Positions 7,381-15,789 of a stretch of DNA of 58,784 nt are shown here, piece after piece. A program made the position numbers and the translations under genes. Below the pieces are notes generated by a model. That model was not told the origin of the DNA, searched no databases, and saw nothing but the letters and a program-made list of their open reading frames with translations. The first letter of the stretch is position 1, and each line of letters begins with the position of its first letter. The stretch lies in IMG/VR virus record IMGVR_UViG_3300038701_000942, positions 1-58,784 of that record, one strand, 5' to 3'. This DNA comes from a virus.

Positions 7381-7771
7381 GAAAGCAGTGTTACCCCAGT
7401 ACGCTAAGTTTGGGGATGCAGCTGTAGATCTGACGGCTGTATCCAAGCGACACGTCGAGTACGGCAGGGTCAAATACGGCACTGGTCTGGCTATCGAGAT
7501 ACCGAACAATTATGTCGGTTTGTTGTTTCCCAGATCGTCGATATGCAAGACCGACCTGTTCTTGAGTAACTCGGTGGGCGTAATCGACAGCGGGTATCGT
7601 GGCGAGATCTCGATGGTATTTGGTCGCAGACCATATGGTGACGAATACGAGATCGGAGACCGAGTTGGTCAGTTGATTATTATGCCGTATCCCAAGGTGG
7701 AATTTGAAGTGGTTGACGCATTATCGCCGTCCGAGCGTGGCGACACGGGGTTTGGCTCCAGTGGAAAATAA
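7352..7771 (+). CDS. dut: dUTPase (deoxyuridine triphosphatase)
   Basis: The 139-residue protein starts at ATG 7352 inside the end of the previous gene. All five trimeric dUTPase motifs are present in order: AAVDLTA, PRSSI, GVIDSGYRGEI, GDRVGQLIIMP and RGDTGFGSSGK. The enzyme hydrolyses dUTP to dUMP and pyrophosphate, lowering uracil incorporation and supplying dTMP synthesis. Its place between two halves of the polymerase links it to replication. Confidence 0.93.
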   Translation: MLVKIQKLNKKAVLPQYAKFGDAAVDLTAVSKRHVEYGRVKYGTGLAIEIPNNYVGLLFPRSSICKTDLFLSNSVGVIDSGYRGEISMVFGRRPYGDEYEIGDRVGQLIIMPYPKVEFEVVDALSPSERGDTGFGSSGK

Positions 7772-7889
7772 ACCAACAGCCGAAGAATTGGCAAAAGTAC
7801 TTGAGTACATTCGTGACAACTGGGAGAACGCATGGATGCGTTACATTATCCGCGAGTCCCTAAAGGGGAATTTTGACTGGAGAGATTAA
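7761..7889 (+). CDS. Hypothetical ~42-aa protein
   Basis: The reading frame opens at GTG 7761 within the end of dUTPase and ends in TAATG with the next gene. The product is helical and charged (PTAEELAKVLEYIRDNWENA). The start is uncertain because the upstream sequence lacks a convincing ribosome-binding site; coupling to dUTPase is likely. Confidence 0.5.
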   Translation: MENKPTAEELAKVLEYIRDNWENAWMRYIIRESLKGNFDWRD

Positions 7890-8074
7890 TGAAGTACACT
7901 GTACGCTGGACACTGGCATTCAGTACCGATATCATCGAGTGTGCCCAGGATGCCGATTCGTTGGAACAAGCTGGCCTTATGTTGTCTGATATCCTGGCGT
8001 CCGCACATACATTAGGTATTCAAGATTATCTTGTGGAATCTGATATCAAGGAATACGACGATGACCTACAGTAA
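7889..8074 (+). CDS. Hypothetical 61-aa protein
   Basis: It starts at the ATG of the TAATG junction at 7889. The product has a beta-alpha pattern (MKYTVRWTLAFSTDIIEC, then SLEQAGLMLSDILA) and an acidic end. It overlaps the second polymerase gene by 14 nt. No family was recognised. Confidence 0.6.
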   Translation: MKYTVRWTLAFSTDIIECAQDADSLEQAGLMLSDILASAHTLGIQDYLVESDIKEYDDDLQ

Positions 8075-9959
8075 TCCCCTTGAGCAATTACAATCTGACT
8101 GGTGGTCTGAATATTCCCAGAATCCAGATAACGACTATTACAAGATTAATGCCCAGCAGTTGGCAAAGACGCCAATACTACTTGATTGTATTGAAGCCCC
8201 TGAGGGATACAAGTTTGTTCAACTGGACTACTGTTTCACGGAAGGAACTGAATTATTAACTAAACGCGGGTGGCTTGAGTTTTCTAAGCTAGACTCAGAA
8301 GACTTGGTGTGGCAAGTAGAGCCTTACTCATTAATAGGTAGCTGGGTAAGACCTAAGCGTGTAATACACAAACATTACAGTGGACCTATTTATACATTCG
8401 GTAACCGACGGGGTAAACTTGAAGTAACATATGGACACAGTATGGTATGGGCAGGACCTCAAACCCACCAAAGGGAAGATAAGAAAAGATTACGAAAGTT
8501 TCAGAGAGCTGAGAACGGAGTACCTAGTACGGCAACCACAATGCTAACAGCAAGCAACTCAAACACCCGGTCATATTATTCCGAACAGGAGATATGGATG
8601 GCCTGCATGTTGGCTGCCGACGGGAGCAGAACCCCAAGCGGTAGCTATACAATAGAAGTCAGCAAGCCACACAAAGTAGCCCAGATTGAAAAACTGTTAG
8701 GACGAGCTGGCACTGTTAGACCAGCCCGACAAAATCAAACCAGAGATTCTCACAGTTGGTATGGTATCAAATTTGAGTCGAAACTATTGTGCCCTGAAAC
8801 CAAAGCACTAAAGTTAAATACTTTAGGATCAAATCAAGTCAATGTATTTGTTGCTGCTCTTAGCTTCTGGGACAGCAGTAAAACGGGATACAAAACCGAA
8901 AGGTTTAACTTTTGCTCAACAAACGAAGTCGAAATTGACAGCATACAAGCATATCTAGTAACTTCTGGGTATGAAGCCAGGAAAACCAGCGGCAACTCTA
9001 AGTCGCTGAAGCACAAAAAGCCATTTTACTTGTCTATTAGAAAGTCTGCCGGAATAAGACTTCGCAGAAACAAAGATGAGCAGATATCAGACTACACTGG
9101 AATGGTTGGCTGTGTTACAGTGGATCATGGATTTATCCAAGTGCGAAGAGATGGACAAACATTTATCTCAGGCAATTGCGCCCTTGAGCCGACAGTGTTG
9201 GCTGAATTCTCGCGTGACAAATGTTATCACGAGATATATGCTTCCGGTAAGCCCCACGAGGTTTACTTGTACGTAGTATGCAAATTACTGGACCCCAATG
9301 GCAAGATCAATGCGGTATATAACCTCGACAATCCCACTGAAGAGTCGGTCGCCAAGACCAAGAAGATGTTCAAGACCGAACGCACAATGGGCAAGATCTT
9401 CCAGCTTATGTCTACATATAAAGCCGGCGCACCAAAGATACATCGACAGTTGGTATTATCAGGCGTAGACATTACCCGAGAAGAAGTAATCGAGATACGC
9501 AAGAAGTACTGGGGGCCGGACCTGTTTGCCGGTATTGTTGACTACGAAGATAATTTGTTGGCCGAAGTTGATCAGCGTGATGGGTGGTTCTTCAATGGCA
9601 TGGGCCGACCATTTGCTGTGACTGACAAGAAACGCAAGGATGTAGTGAACACACATACGCAATCCACTGGGCACGACTTGACCGACCTGATGATTCTTGA
9701 GACCGAGAAGAATGTTGTGGCCAACCAACTGGATTGTATTCCGATCATACCAGATTACCATGATGAAACTATTTGGATGGCCCCAATTGACGATGCCGAA
9801 TCCGCAGCCAATGCAATGTCGGACGCAATTGACGCAGTCAATTCTATGGTAAACTTCAGTATCCCACTCAAGGGAGAACCGGAGATCACAGATAACTTTA
9901 CACAATTTAAGATGCCAGACCCAGTGGGCTGGTATGCGGAGAAATTAAATGACAAGTGA
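8061..9959 (+). CDS. Family-A DNA polymerase, C-terminal gene (palm/fingers) with intein
   Basis: The gene starts at ATG 8061, with AAGGA eight bases upstream. After 57 residues ending FVQLDY it is interrupted by a 315-residue intein. The mature sequence then continues as CALEPTVLAEFS, restoring motif A (LDYCALEP). Motif B is RTMGKIFQLMSTYKAG and motif C is the catalytic YHDE. The segment YYKINAQQLAK near residue 30 continues the template-binding motif left off at 7041, so this gene completes the polymerase begun at 5597. Residues 1-25 look like an added N-terminus for the separate chain. The 3' end overlaps the RNA ligase gene. Confidence 0.9.
   Translation: MTYSNPLEQLQSDWWSEYSQNPDNDYYKINAQQLAKTPILLDCIEAPEGYKFVQLDYCFTEGTELLTKRGWLEFSKLDSEDLVWQVEPYSLIGSWVRPKRVIHKHYSGPIYTFGNRRGKLEVTYGHSMVWAGPQTHQREDKKRLRKFQRAENGVPSTATTMLTASNSNTRSYYSEQEIWMACMLAADGSRTPSGSYTIEVSKPHKVAQIEKLLGRAGTVRPARQNQTRDSHSWYGIKFESKLLCPETKALKLNTLGSNQVNVFVAALSFWDSSKTGYKTERFNFCSTNEVEIDSIQAYLVTSGYEARKTSGNSKSLKHKKPFYLSIRKSAGIRLRRNKDEQISDYTGMVGCVTVDHGFIQVRRDGQTFISGNCALEPTVLAEFSRDKCYHEIYASGKPHEVYLYVVCKLLDPNGKINAVYNLDNPTEESVAKTKKMFKTERTMGKIFQLMSTYKAGAPKIHRQLVLSGVDITREEVIEIRKKYWGPDLFAGIVDYEDNLLAEVDQRDGWFFNGMGRPFAVTDKKRKDVVNTHTQSTGHDLTDLMILETEKNVVANQLDCIPIIPDYHDETIWMAPIDDAESAANAMSDAIDAVNSMVNFSIPLKGEPEITDNFTQFKMPDPVGWYAEKLNDK
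8232..9176 (+). mobile_element. Intein in polymerase motif A
   Basis: This is a 315-residue in-frame insertion. It begins with Cys1 (CFTEGTELLTKRGWLEF), has block B VTYGHSMVW, ends in FISGN, and is followed by Cys+1 of the extein. A LAGLIDADG-type homing endonuclease domain is suggested by IWMACMLAADGS and the later VAALSFWDSS. Splicing would join LDY to CALEP directly at the catalytic Asp motif. The base composition is plainer than the flanks, and no TTGGCC/GGCCAA occurs in it. Confidence 0.92.
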
Positions 9960-11061
9960 ATCAACATTTATGGTACCCTTGACCAAAATAAAAGCAGTTC
10001 GCACGCACCCAAATGCACACAGTTTAGATATAGCAACTGTGTTCGGATTTGATGTAGTGTGTGGAAAGGACGTTTACAAAACAGGAGACTTGGTAATATA
10101 CATACCTATTGACTCCATATTGCCGCCCCACCTTGAGTCGGCGTTATTCCCTTGGGATTCCAAGATAAAGTTGTCCAAGTCCAGGGTGAAGCAGATTCGC
10201 ATCCGTAAATTCCCATCCCAGGGAATGCTGGTACATCCACGAGTAATCGAGGAAACTTACGGATTTCGGCCAACCAAAATGACAGACTACAGCAAGAAAC
10301 TGGGAATTGTAAAGCATGAGCCACCGGCCCCCAAGACACAAATGCAAGGCCAATCAAAAAAGAAATCCAAGGACAATCCCAAGTTCTCGAAATACAATGG
10401 CCTCAATAATTTCAAGTGGATGCCCGATAAGTTCCAGATAGGTGAACAGGTTACTATACAAGAAAAGATACACGGAACGAATGCTAGGGCTGGATTGTTA
10501 CCCTACCACGCAAACACATGGTGGAAAAAGATCAAGAAATTGTTTGGGTTGACCCCAAAATATGAATTCTGCTATGGATCAAACAATGTCCAATTAAGTG
10601 GAAAATCAAACAAAAGTGGATATTATGGAGAGGATGTATACGGTCGTGTATTTTCCTCATTGAATATTGAAGCCAAGCTGCTACCAGGAGAACAGATCTT
10701 CGGGGAGATATATGGAGATGGTATTCAAAAAGGATATGCTTATGGATGCAAACAAGGCGAGCTGAAGTTTGTGTTGTTCGATGTTAAAATGAATGGCAAG
10801 TGGCTAGACCCAGATGAAGTTCGTAAGCGTGCAGAAGCACACGGACTGCGTATGATTCCGGAATTATTCCGTGGACCATTTAATCCAGAAGCGGCCAAAG
10901 AACTAACTCTAGGGGATTCAGTATTGGCCCCAAGTCAGAAAGTCCGCGAGGGGGTTGTAATTAAGTCCATCCTGGGGTACAATGAAGGCTGTGGATCAAA
11001 GCGGGCACTCAAGATGATTTCAGAAAAGTATCTTGACAAAGATCAAACCGACTTCCATTAG
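9949..11061 (+). CDS. RNA ligase, DRB0094/Rnl5-like
   Basis: The 370-residue protein overlaps the polymerase gene by 11 nt. An N-terminal OB-like domain (SLDIATVFGFDVVCG, YKTGDLVIYIPIDSILP) precedes the nucleotidyltransferase. The nucleophile is Lys173 in motif I EKIHGTNAR, followed by FGEIYGDG, motif IV REGVVIKS and motif V LKMISEKY. This order matches the Deinococcus DRB0094 (Rnl5) RNA ligases, which seal nicked RNA using ATP. In a phage it may repair host tRNA cleavage or RNA made in defence. Confidence 0.88.
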   Translation: MTSESTFMVPLTKIKAVRTHPNAHSLDIATVFGFDVVCGKDVYKTGDLVIYIPIDSILPPHLESALFPWDSKIKLSKSRVKQIRIRKFPSQGMLVHPRVIEETYGFRPTKMTDYSKKLGIVKHEPPAPKTQMQGQSKKKSKDNPKFSKYNGLNNFKWMPDKFQIGEQVTIQEKIHGTNARAGLLPYHANTWWKKIKKLFGLTPKYEFCYGSNNVQLSGKSNKSGYYGEDVYGRVFSSLNIEAKLLPGEQIFGEIYGDGIQKGYAYGCKQGELKFVLFDVKMNGKWLDPDEVRKRAEAHGLRMIPELFRGPFNPEAAKELTLGDSVLAPSQKVREGVVIKSILGYNEGCGSKRALKMISEKYLDKDQTDFH

Positions 11062-11082
11062 ACCAACCTTAGGAGAAATTAG

Positions 11083-11361
11083 ATGATACTAAATGATGGG
11101 ACAATGTCCAACGAATCAATAGCTGAACTGGTGACAAAAGAAGCCATAAGAGTAATGCAGACTATGGTGGAGGATTGTGAATTTTTACAGTTCTACAAAG
11201 ACGGGCCGGCCGTAGCAGTACAGACTTGTGAAGGCCACATTAATGTCTACCCACAAGTCACGATAAAATTAACAAAGGAAATAGAACAGCTACGAGAAGA
11301 AAATAAGAAGCTCAGGGACATAATCGTGAAAGCCAGGGCAGACCTGGTAGATTGGAATTAA
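11083..11361 (+). CDS. Hypothetical 92-aa coiled-coil protein
   Basis: It starts at ATG 11083 after TTAGGAG. The C-terminal third (KEIEQLREENKKLRDIIVKA) is a heptad-repeat coiled coil, so the protein probably dimerises. No family was recognised. It lies between the RNA ligase and RusA genes. Confidence 0.65.
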   Translation: MILNDGTMSNESIAELVTKEAIRVMQTMVEDCEFLQFYKDGPAVAVQTCEGHINVYPQVTIKLTKEIEQLREENKKLRDIIVKARADLVDWN

Positions 11362-11364
11362 GCT

Positions 11365-11847
11365 GTGCCCAAGGTAACCTTTTTCCTGGAAATCAAACCC
11401 CACCCCCAGGAACGCATACGTTTCCACTTTAAAGGTTGGGGCAAGCGCCGACAGATATTACCATACCTGCCCGAGAAGACCAGGGATTTCCAGAACGGAG
11501 TTCGACAAATGGCACGGGATTACATGGAAGCCAATAATATCCCCGAGTTCCCAAAAAAGATCCCACTTGAGCTGACGGCCATCTTTTACTTGGATCGGCC
11601 AGCGTCCGCCAAGAAACGGCTGGCACCAATAGTTCGCCCAGACCTGAGTAACTATTTAAAGTCGATCGAGGATGGACTCCAGCGTGCAGCAAAGGATGAC
11701 AAAGATCCTGCGTTAATCGAAGACGACAGCTCGGTATGTCGAATTGTTTGCGAGAAACGATATGTAGATGACGACTACCCAACAGCCGGAATATTGGTGA
11801 CCTTAGCAGAATGGAGTCCAAATGTCGAACCTAGTGTATCTGACTAA
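11365..11847 (+). CDS. RusA-type Holliday-junction resolvase
   Basis: The 160-residue product uses a GTG start at 11365. It has the RusA signature: a basic N-terminus (KPHPQERIRFHFKGWGKR), then KKRLAPIVRPDLSNYLKSIEDGLQ with the conserved DxxN, and ALIEDDSSVCRIVCEK with the paired catalytic aspartates. RusA dimers cut four-way DNA junctions, useful for resolving replication and recombination intermediates before packaging. Its end overlaps the next start. Confidence 0.88.
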   Translation: MPKVTFFLEIKPHPQERIRFHFKGWGKRRQILPYLPEKTRDFQNGVRQMARDYMEANNIPEFPKKIPLELTAIFYLDRPASAKKRLAPIVRPDLSNYLKSIEDGLQRAAKDDKDPALIEDDSSVCRIVCEKRYVDDDYPTAGILVTLAEWSPNVEPSVSD

Positions 11848-12016
11848 GAATATACGAGAACGAATCAAGAACGCATACCTGGATAGACACGAATTGCGTA
11901 TCCAGTTTCTAAAGGCACGTGACATTCTGTATGAACTTAGACGGCGACAACTAGAGCTAGATGACCACATAGCTAAGTTGAAAGCCAGATTGGACCAGGT
12001 GACTGATGATAAATGA
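11822..12016 (+). CDS. Hypothetical 64-aa coiled-coil protein
   Basis: It starts at ATG 11822 with GGAG upstream, inside the end of RusA. The product is almost entirely helical and charged (LRRRQLELDDHIAKLKARL). No family was recognised; dimerisation is likely. Confidence 0.6.
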   Translation: MSNLVYLTKNIRERIKNAYLDRHELRIQFLKARDILYELRRRQLELDDHIAKLKARLDQVTDDK

Positions 12017-12236
12017 TAACATACGTAAAGCACTGATCTTGGCAATACAAGAACTGCACAGAATTCAGCTACCAGATTATGTAGTTAGAAATGATGGGGG
12101 CTTATCAATGTATTCAGAATTAAATAAACGCATGAGATGGGCTAAGGATGCTGAGAGAAAAATTCTAGATATGACAGGAATGGATTATTATAATCTAACG
12201 ATTGATCCTCAAGACCTTGTGAGAAATCACAAATGA
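12006..12236 (+). CDS. Hypothetical 76-aa protein
   Basis: It overlaps both neighbours (11 nt upstream, 4 nt downstream), consistent with translational coupling to the helicase. It is helical and basic at the start (NIRKALILAIQELHRIQ) with a MTGMDYYNLTIDP end. No family was recognised. Confidence 0.6.
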   Translation: MINDNIRKALILAIQELHRIQLPDYVVRNDGGLSMYSELNKRMRWAKDAERKILDMTGMDYYNLTIDPQDLVRNHK

Positions 12237-14533
12237 CCAGCACAACTTCTATACTGGATTACTTTCCATATGATAAACCGCGCCCTAGTCAGCTCAAGGT
12301 ATTGCTGTGGGTCGAGAAGAATTGGGATCGGTTCGACCTGATGGTCCTTCAGTGTCCCGTGGCAGCCGGTAAATCTGGTCTTGCGGTGACTATTGCCAAC
12401 TGGGCCAACCAAGAACATGGTGTCCTTACGGGCATCACAACGCCGGACAATGTACTGGTTAATCAATACAAGCAAGATTTCAATCTATTGACGTTGCCGT
12501 ACCGCAATTCATTTGCCAGCGGTGATCTGTATGTTCAGGCCAAGAACGAGTTCAAAGCGGCCCCCCTAAAGGTGATGAATAATTTCACACTACTGGCCAA
12601 TCGTGCCTACAGCGATCTGCAAATTATGGATGAGTGCTTCCCAGGAGATGTGGAAGTTCTTACTAATTTTGGATTTAAAAGATTCGATGAGCTAGGAACA
12701 CATGAGAAGGTTGCTCAGGTTGACTCCAACAGCTTAGAACTAGATTTTGTTATGCCTAGTCGTTATGTAAAAAAGCAGGTTGTAGATCATGATATGGTTC
12801 GTTTTTCGTCTACTAAGAATATCAACCTAACGTGTACGGCAAAGCATGCCATGCTTGTGACTAACAGGCTCAACGGGATCACTAGTAAGTACTACGCCGA
12901 TGCAGTACCTCTAAGTACTAGCCAAGTGTATCGAGCAGGAATCAGCACACAGTTTGGTCCTGAGACTATGTCCTCTTGGCAGAAGCTTATGATTGCCACG
13001 CAAGCAGATGGATGTATTACAGGGAAATCAAACATCCAATTCTCTTTTTCCAAGCAACGCAAGATAGATAAGTTCAAAGAATTAATGGCTGAAGGCAAGT
13101 TTGAATATAGTGAAGTAAAAGGAAAACCAGTAAACGGAGCATGCCAAGCCAAACGTAGGTTTATTGTTCGCAGAATGCAAGGTGCCAGTAAGGTATTGTG
13201 GGATCATTTTGAGATACAGGATATATCAGCTAACTTAGGTAGAGAAATTTTAGAGTATATGGTAGAGTGGGACGGCTGCAGAATCAATAAGAATCAGTTG
13301 TACTTTTCTTCTGTCATAAAGACCAATGCAGACTTTTACCAAACAGTGGCCTGCTTGTCTGGATACTCCTCAAACATGACAGTACAAGTAGATCCTAGAA
13401 AGGATACATTTTCCGATGTACACAGACTTTTCATTTCCAAGGATCGTAGTTCGGTGGGCCTGTCTACTTCCAAAAGAACTTCTCATAAATACAGTGGAAA
13501 TGTATTTTGTGTAACTGTACCCAAAGGCAATATTATAGTTAGACAAAAAGGTAAACCCATAGTAGTTGGAAACTGCCATCAACTTATTCCTATGTTGCAG
13601 GATTTCGAAGGTATAAAGATATGGCAACACCTCGAAGGCTATCCTAAGACTATTAAGACTGTGGCAGATCTGCTGGTTTGGGCCGGCTCGCGTGGCCCAA
13701 AGGACAAGCTGGGCAAAAAGATAACCAAACTGGTGTCAAGAAACCCCAGTGATTATGTGGTAGTCCAAGACTCGGAACTTTATCGCGGACGCATACGTGA
13801 CTACTTGCGTATATATCCACTGACACCCAAGAATAATAAGCCCATATTGTGGCCACCCAGCAAGGTAAAGAAGTTGATACTTATGTCGGCTACCATTGCC
13901 AAGCCGGATATCGAAGATTTGGGGCTACATAACCGGCGTGTGGGGTACATCGAAGTTCCTTCGGATATACCGCCGGCTAATCGACCATTTATATTTGTTG
14001 GCCAAGGCAGCATGGGCCGTGGTAACGCACGGGAAACATTACCAAAGATCATGACTAAGTTGCGAGATATTCACAACGGCAACGGGGGCCGTGGGATGTT
14101 GCATACCACTTACAGTTTGTCTTCGAGTATGCAAGCCAAAGGTGAAACACCTGCCTTGATATTCCACGGCATAACAGATAAGCGTGATAAATTAAATGCT
14201 TGGATGTACGACCAGTCGGATAAACGAACTTTTGTTGGCTGCGGCTTGACAACTGGGCTAAACTTGAAGTATACTGTGTGTAATTGGCAAGCCATTATGA
14301 AGTGTCAATTTCCCGATTTGGCTGATCCAGCGGTTGCAGCCAAGGCAGAACGCAGCCCCGAGTGGTATGCTTGGACGACCATCAAGCAAATAGTACAGGC
14401 ATATGGCCGCGTCTGCCGAGCACCAGACGACCTGGGGGCAACATACATGCTAGACAGTGATTTTATAAGATTGTATACAGAATATAAACACCTGTGGCCA
14501 ACCTGGTTTACAGAAGCCCTGGAGATACGATGA
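12233..14533 (+). CDS. DinG/XPD-like superfamily 2 helicase with intein
   Basis: The start is ATG 12233 at an ATGA junction. Motif I is CPVAAGKSG (residues 41-49). Motif II reads MDE-CHQL after removal of a 313-residue intein, giving a DECH box. Motif III-like LILMSATI and motif VI QAYGRVCRAPDDLGATYMLD follow, the last being typical of Rad3/XPD/DinG helicases. No iron-sulfur cysteine cluster is obvious, so it is a minimal version. It probably unwinds DNA 5'-3' during replication. It is followed directly by an exonuclease gene. Confidence 0.87.
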   Translation: MTSTTSILDYFPYDKPRPSQLKVLLWVEKNWDRFDLMVLQCPVAAGKSGLAVTIANWANQEHGVLTGITTPDNVLVNQYKQDFNLLTLPYRNSFASGDLYVQAKNEFKAAPLKVMNNFTLLANRAYSDLQIMDECFPGDVEVLTNFGFKRFDELGTHEKVAQVDSNSLELDFVMPSRYVKKQVVDHDMVRFSSTKNINLTCTAKHAMLVTNRLNGITSKYYADAVPLSTSQVYRAGISTQFGPETMSSWQKLMIATQADGCITGKSNIQFSFSKQRKIDKFKELMAEGKFEYSEVKGKPVNGACQAKRRFIVRRMQGASKVLWDHFEIQDISANLGREILEYMVEWDGCRINKNQLYFSSVIKTNADFYQTVACLSGYSSNMTVQVDPRKDTFSDVHRLFISKDRSSVGLSTSKRTSHKYSGNVFCVTVPKGNIIVRQKGKPIVVGNCHQLIPMLQDFEGIKIWQHLEGYPKTIKTVADLLVWAGSRGPKDKLGKKITKLVSRNPSDYVVVQDSELYRGRIRDYLRIYPLTPKNNKPILWPPSKVKKLILMSATIAKPDIEDLGLHNRRVGYIEVPSDIPPANRPFIFVGQGSMGRGNARETLPKIMTKLRDIHNGNGGRGMLHTTYSLSSSMQAKGETPALIFHGITDKRDKLNAWMYDQSDKRTFVGCGLTTGLNLKYTVCNWQAIMKCQFPDLADPAVAAKAERSPEWYAWTTIKQIVQAYGRVCRAPDDLGATYMLDSDFIRLYTEYKHLWPTWFTEALEIR
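12635..13573 (+). mobile_element. Intein in the helicase DECH box
   Basis: This 313-residue insertion begins CFPGDVEVLTNFGFKRF, has block B NLTCTAKHAMLV, and ends CVTVPKGNIIV then PIVVGN before the extein Cys. Two degenerate LAGLIDADG motifs (LMIATQADGCI and ILEYMVEWDGC) mark a homing endonuclease domain. Splicing joins MDE to CHQL, so the insertion splits the ATPase box that the host protein needs. It contains no TTGGCC/GGCCAA hexamer. Confidence 0.93.
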
Positions 14534-15321
14534 AGAAGCCAAAAACATTGATATTCGACCTTGAGTCGAGCCCTAAGACTGCATACGTCTGGGGACTGTG
14601 GAACCAGAATATTGGTATCAACCAAATTAAAGATGACATGTACATCCTAGACTGGTCTGCCAAATGGTTAGACGACGAATATGTCTACAGTGACTCGTTG
14701 CATTACCACAAGCTGTGGGACAAAGAGCCACAGAATGACCGCATCATTGTCGAGTCTGCGTGGGAAATGTTTGACCAAGCTGACATCATTGTCGGCCACA
14801 ACGTCAAACGATTTGATATTGCCACCATGAATTCTCGGTTTGTCCAATTAGGCATGCGCCCCCCTAGTACGTTCCAAGTAGTAGATACACTAGCCATTGC
14901 CAAGCGCAGAATGAAGTTCACTAGTAACAAGCTGGACTTTATTGCACAAGCACTGGGGGTTGGCCAGAAAGTACAGACTGGTGGATTCCAGTTGTGGGCC
15001 GACATCATCGAGAACCATGACCGCAAGGCATTCGATCTTATGGTAGAATACTGCGAGAATGACGTATTCATCACTGAAGAAGTATACAAGATTCTCAGGC
15101 CGTGGGATGACAAGCACCCGTCAGTTGTTATTGCCGGAGATCTCAGCAGGCCACGCTGTAACGCCTGTGGCTCGAATAAAATACACAAGCGCGGGTTTCA
15201 CTATACGCCTACGCAGACATATCAGAAGTACAACTGCGTCACATGTGGACACAACATGAGATCCCGTATAGCCGAGAAACGTACGATAGAACAAAAACGT
15301 AACTTATTGCGGAGCAATTAA
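14530..15321 (+). CDS. DEDD 3'-5' exonuclease with C-terminal zinc ribbon
   Basis: The 263-residue product starts at ATG 14530, overlapping the helicase stop. Exo I is IFDLESSP, Exo II is VGHNVKRFD, Exo III is YCENDV (DEDDy spacing), as in PolB-like proofreading exonucleases. The last 60 residues hold a zinc ribbon (CNACGSNKIHKRG, then YNCVTCGHN). Because the polymerase already has its own exonuclease domain, this second enzyme probably acts in recombination, repair or host DNA breakdown. Confidence 0.83.
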   Translation: MKKPKTLIFDLESSPKTAYVWGLWNQNIGINQIKDDMYILDWSAKWLDDEYVYSDSLHYHKLWDKEPQNDRIIVESAWEMFDQADIIVGHNVKRFDIATMNSRFVQLGMRPPSTFQVVDTLAIAKRRMKFTSNKLDFIAQALGVGQKVQTGGFQLWADIIENHDRKAFDLMVEYCENDVFITEEVYKILRPWDDKHPSVVIAGDLSRPRCNACGSNKIHKRGFHYTPTQTYQKYNCVTCGHNMRSRIAEKRTIEQKRNLLRSN

Positions 15322-15322
15322 T

Positions 15323-15544
15323 ATGCCAAACAGATACATTTGTTCAGTACTCAGCGAGATGCGAGAATGTCGGAAGACCAATAACTTCAGCTATCTGGGC
15401 GGGTTGATCGAGGAAGCACAGGTTATGGCGAACCGCATGGAAGCCAGGATACACACCGTCCACGACCTTGAACGTCTGGAGAAACGCACAAAAGAAATGC
15501 GCACCGAGTTAAAAAAGAATGACAAATCAGAGTACGGAGACTAG
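15323..15544 (+). CDS. Hypothetical 73-aa helical protein
   Basis: It starts at ATG 15323 after GGAG. The sequence (SVLSEMRECRKTNNFSYLGGLIEEAQVMANRME) is a helical hairpin of a type I associate with small phage proteins of unknown role. It lies in the replication operon, coupled to its neighbours by a few bases. Confidence 0.7.
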   Translation: MPNRYICSVLSEMRECRKTNNFSYLGGLIEEAQVMANRMEARIHTVHDLERLEKRTKEMRTELKKNDKSEYGD

Positions 15545-15546
15545 GG

Positions 15547-15789
15547 ATGCCCATTTACGAATTCCGCTGCGAGAACTGTAGCAAGACCCAGGAACATATT
15601 GTGAAGCTGTCAGAAGCGGACACCTTCGAACCCAGCAAAGACTGCTGTGATAAGCCAGAACCGAAGCGGTTCATTGGCAAAGTCAACATCAAAAAGGGTG
15701 CCAGCTGGGGACCAGGTAAGGGGAATTGGCTTATTCCATTGATATTATTAGGAGAATCGGCGTGGAGTTACCTGGCTACAGCAGTATAG
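15547..15789 (+). CDS. FmdB-like zinc-ribbon protein, C-terminus altered by HNH insertion
   Basis: MPIYEFRCENCSKTQE at the start and a second Cys pair (DCCDKPE) are typical of FmdB-family zinc ribbons. After GASWGPGKGNW the protein runs on for about 21 hydrophobic residues that overlap the start of the inserted HNH gene. Removing the insertion between the two copies of GGGGAATTGG makes the original end GKGNW followed by TAATG, the start of RNase H. The present tail is therefore read-through of the mobile element. Confidence 0.8.
   Translation: MPIYEFRCENCSKTQEHIVKLSEADTFEPSKDCCDKPEPKRFIGKVNIKKGASWGPGKGNWLIPLILLGESAWSYLATAV

Noticed and set aside
7041-8061. Intron or split intein explaining the polymerase break
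   Set aside because: The gap is filled by densely overlapping genes including dUTPase, and neither gene ends or begins with intein motifs.
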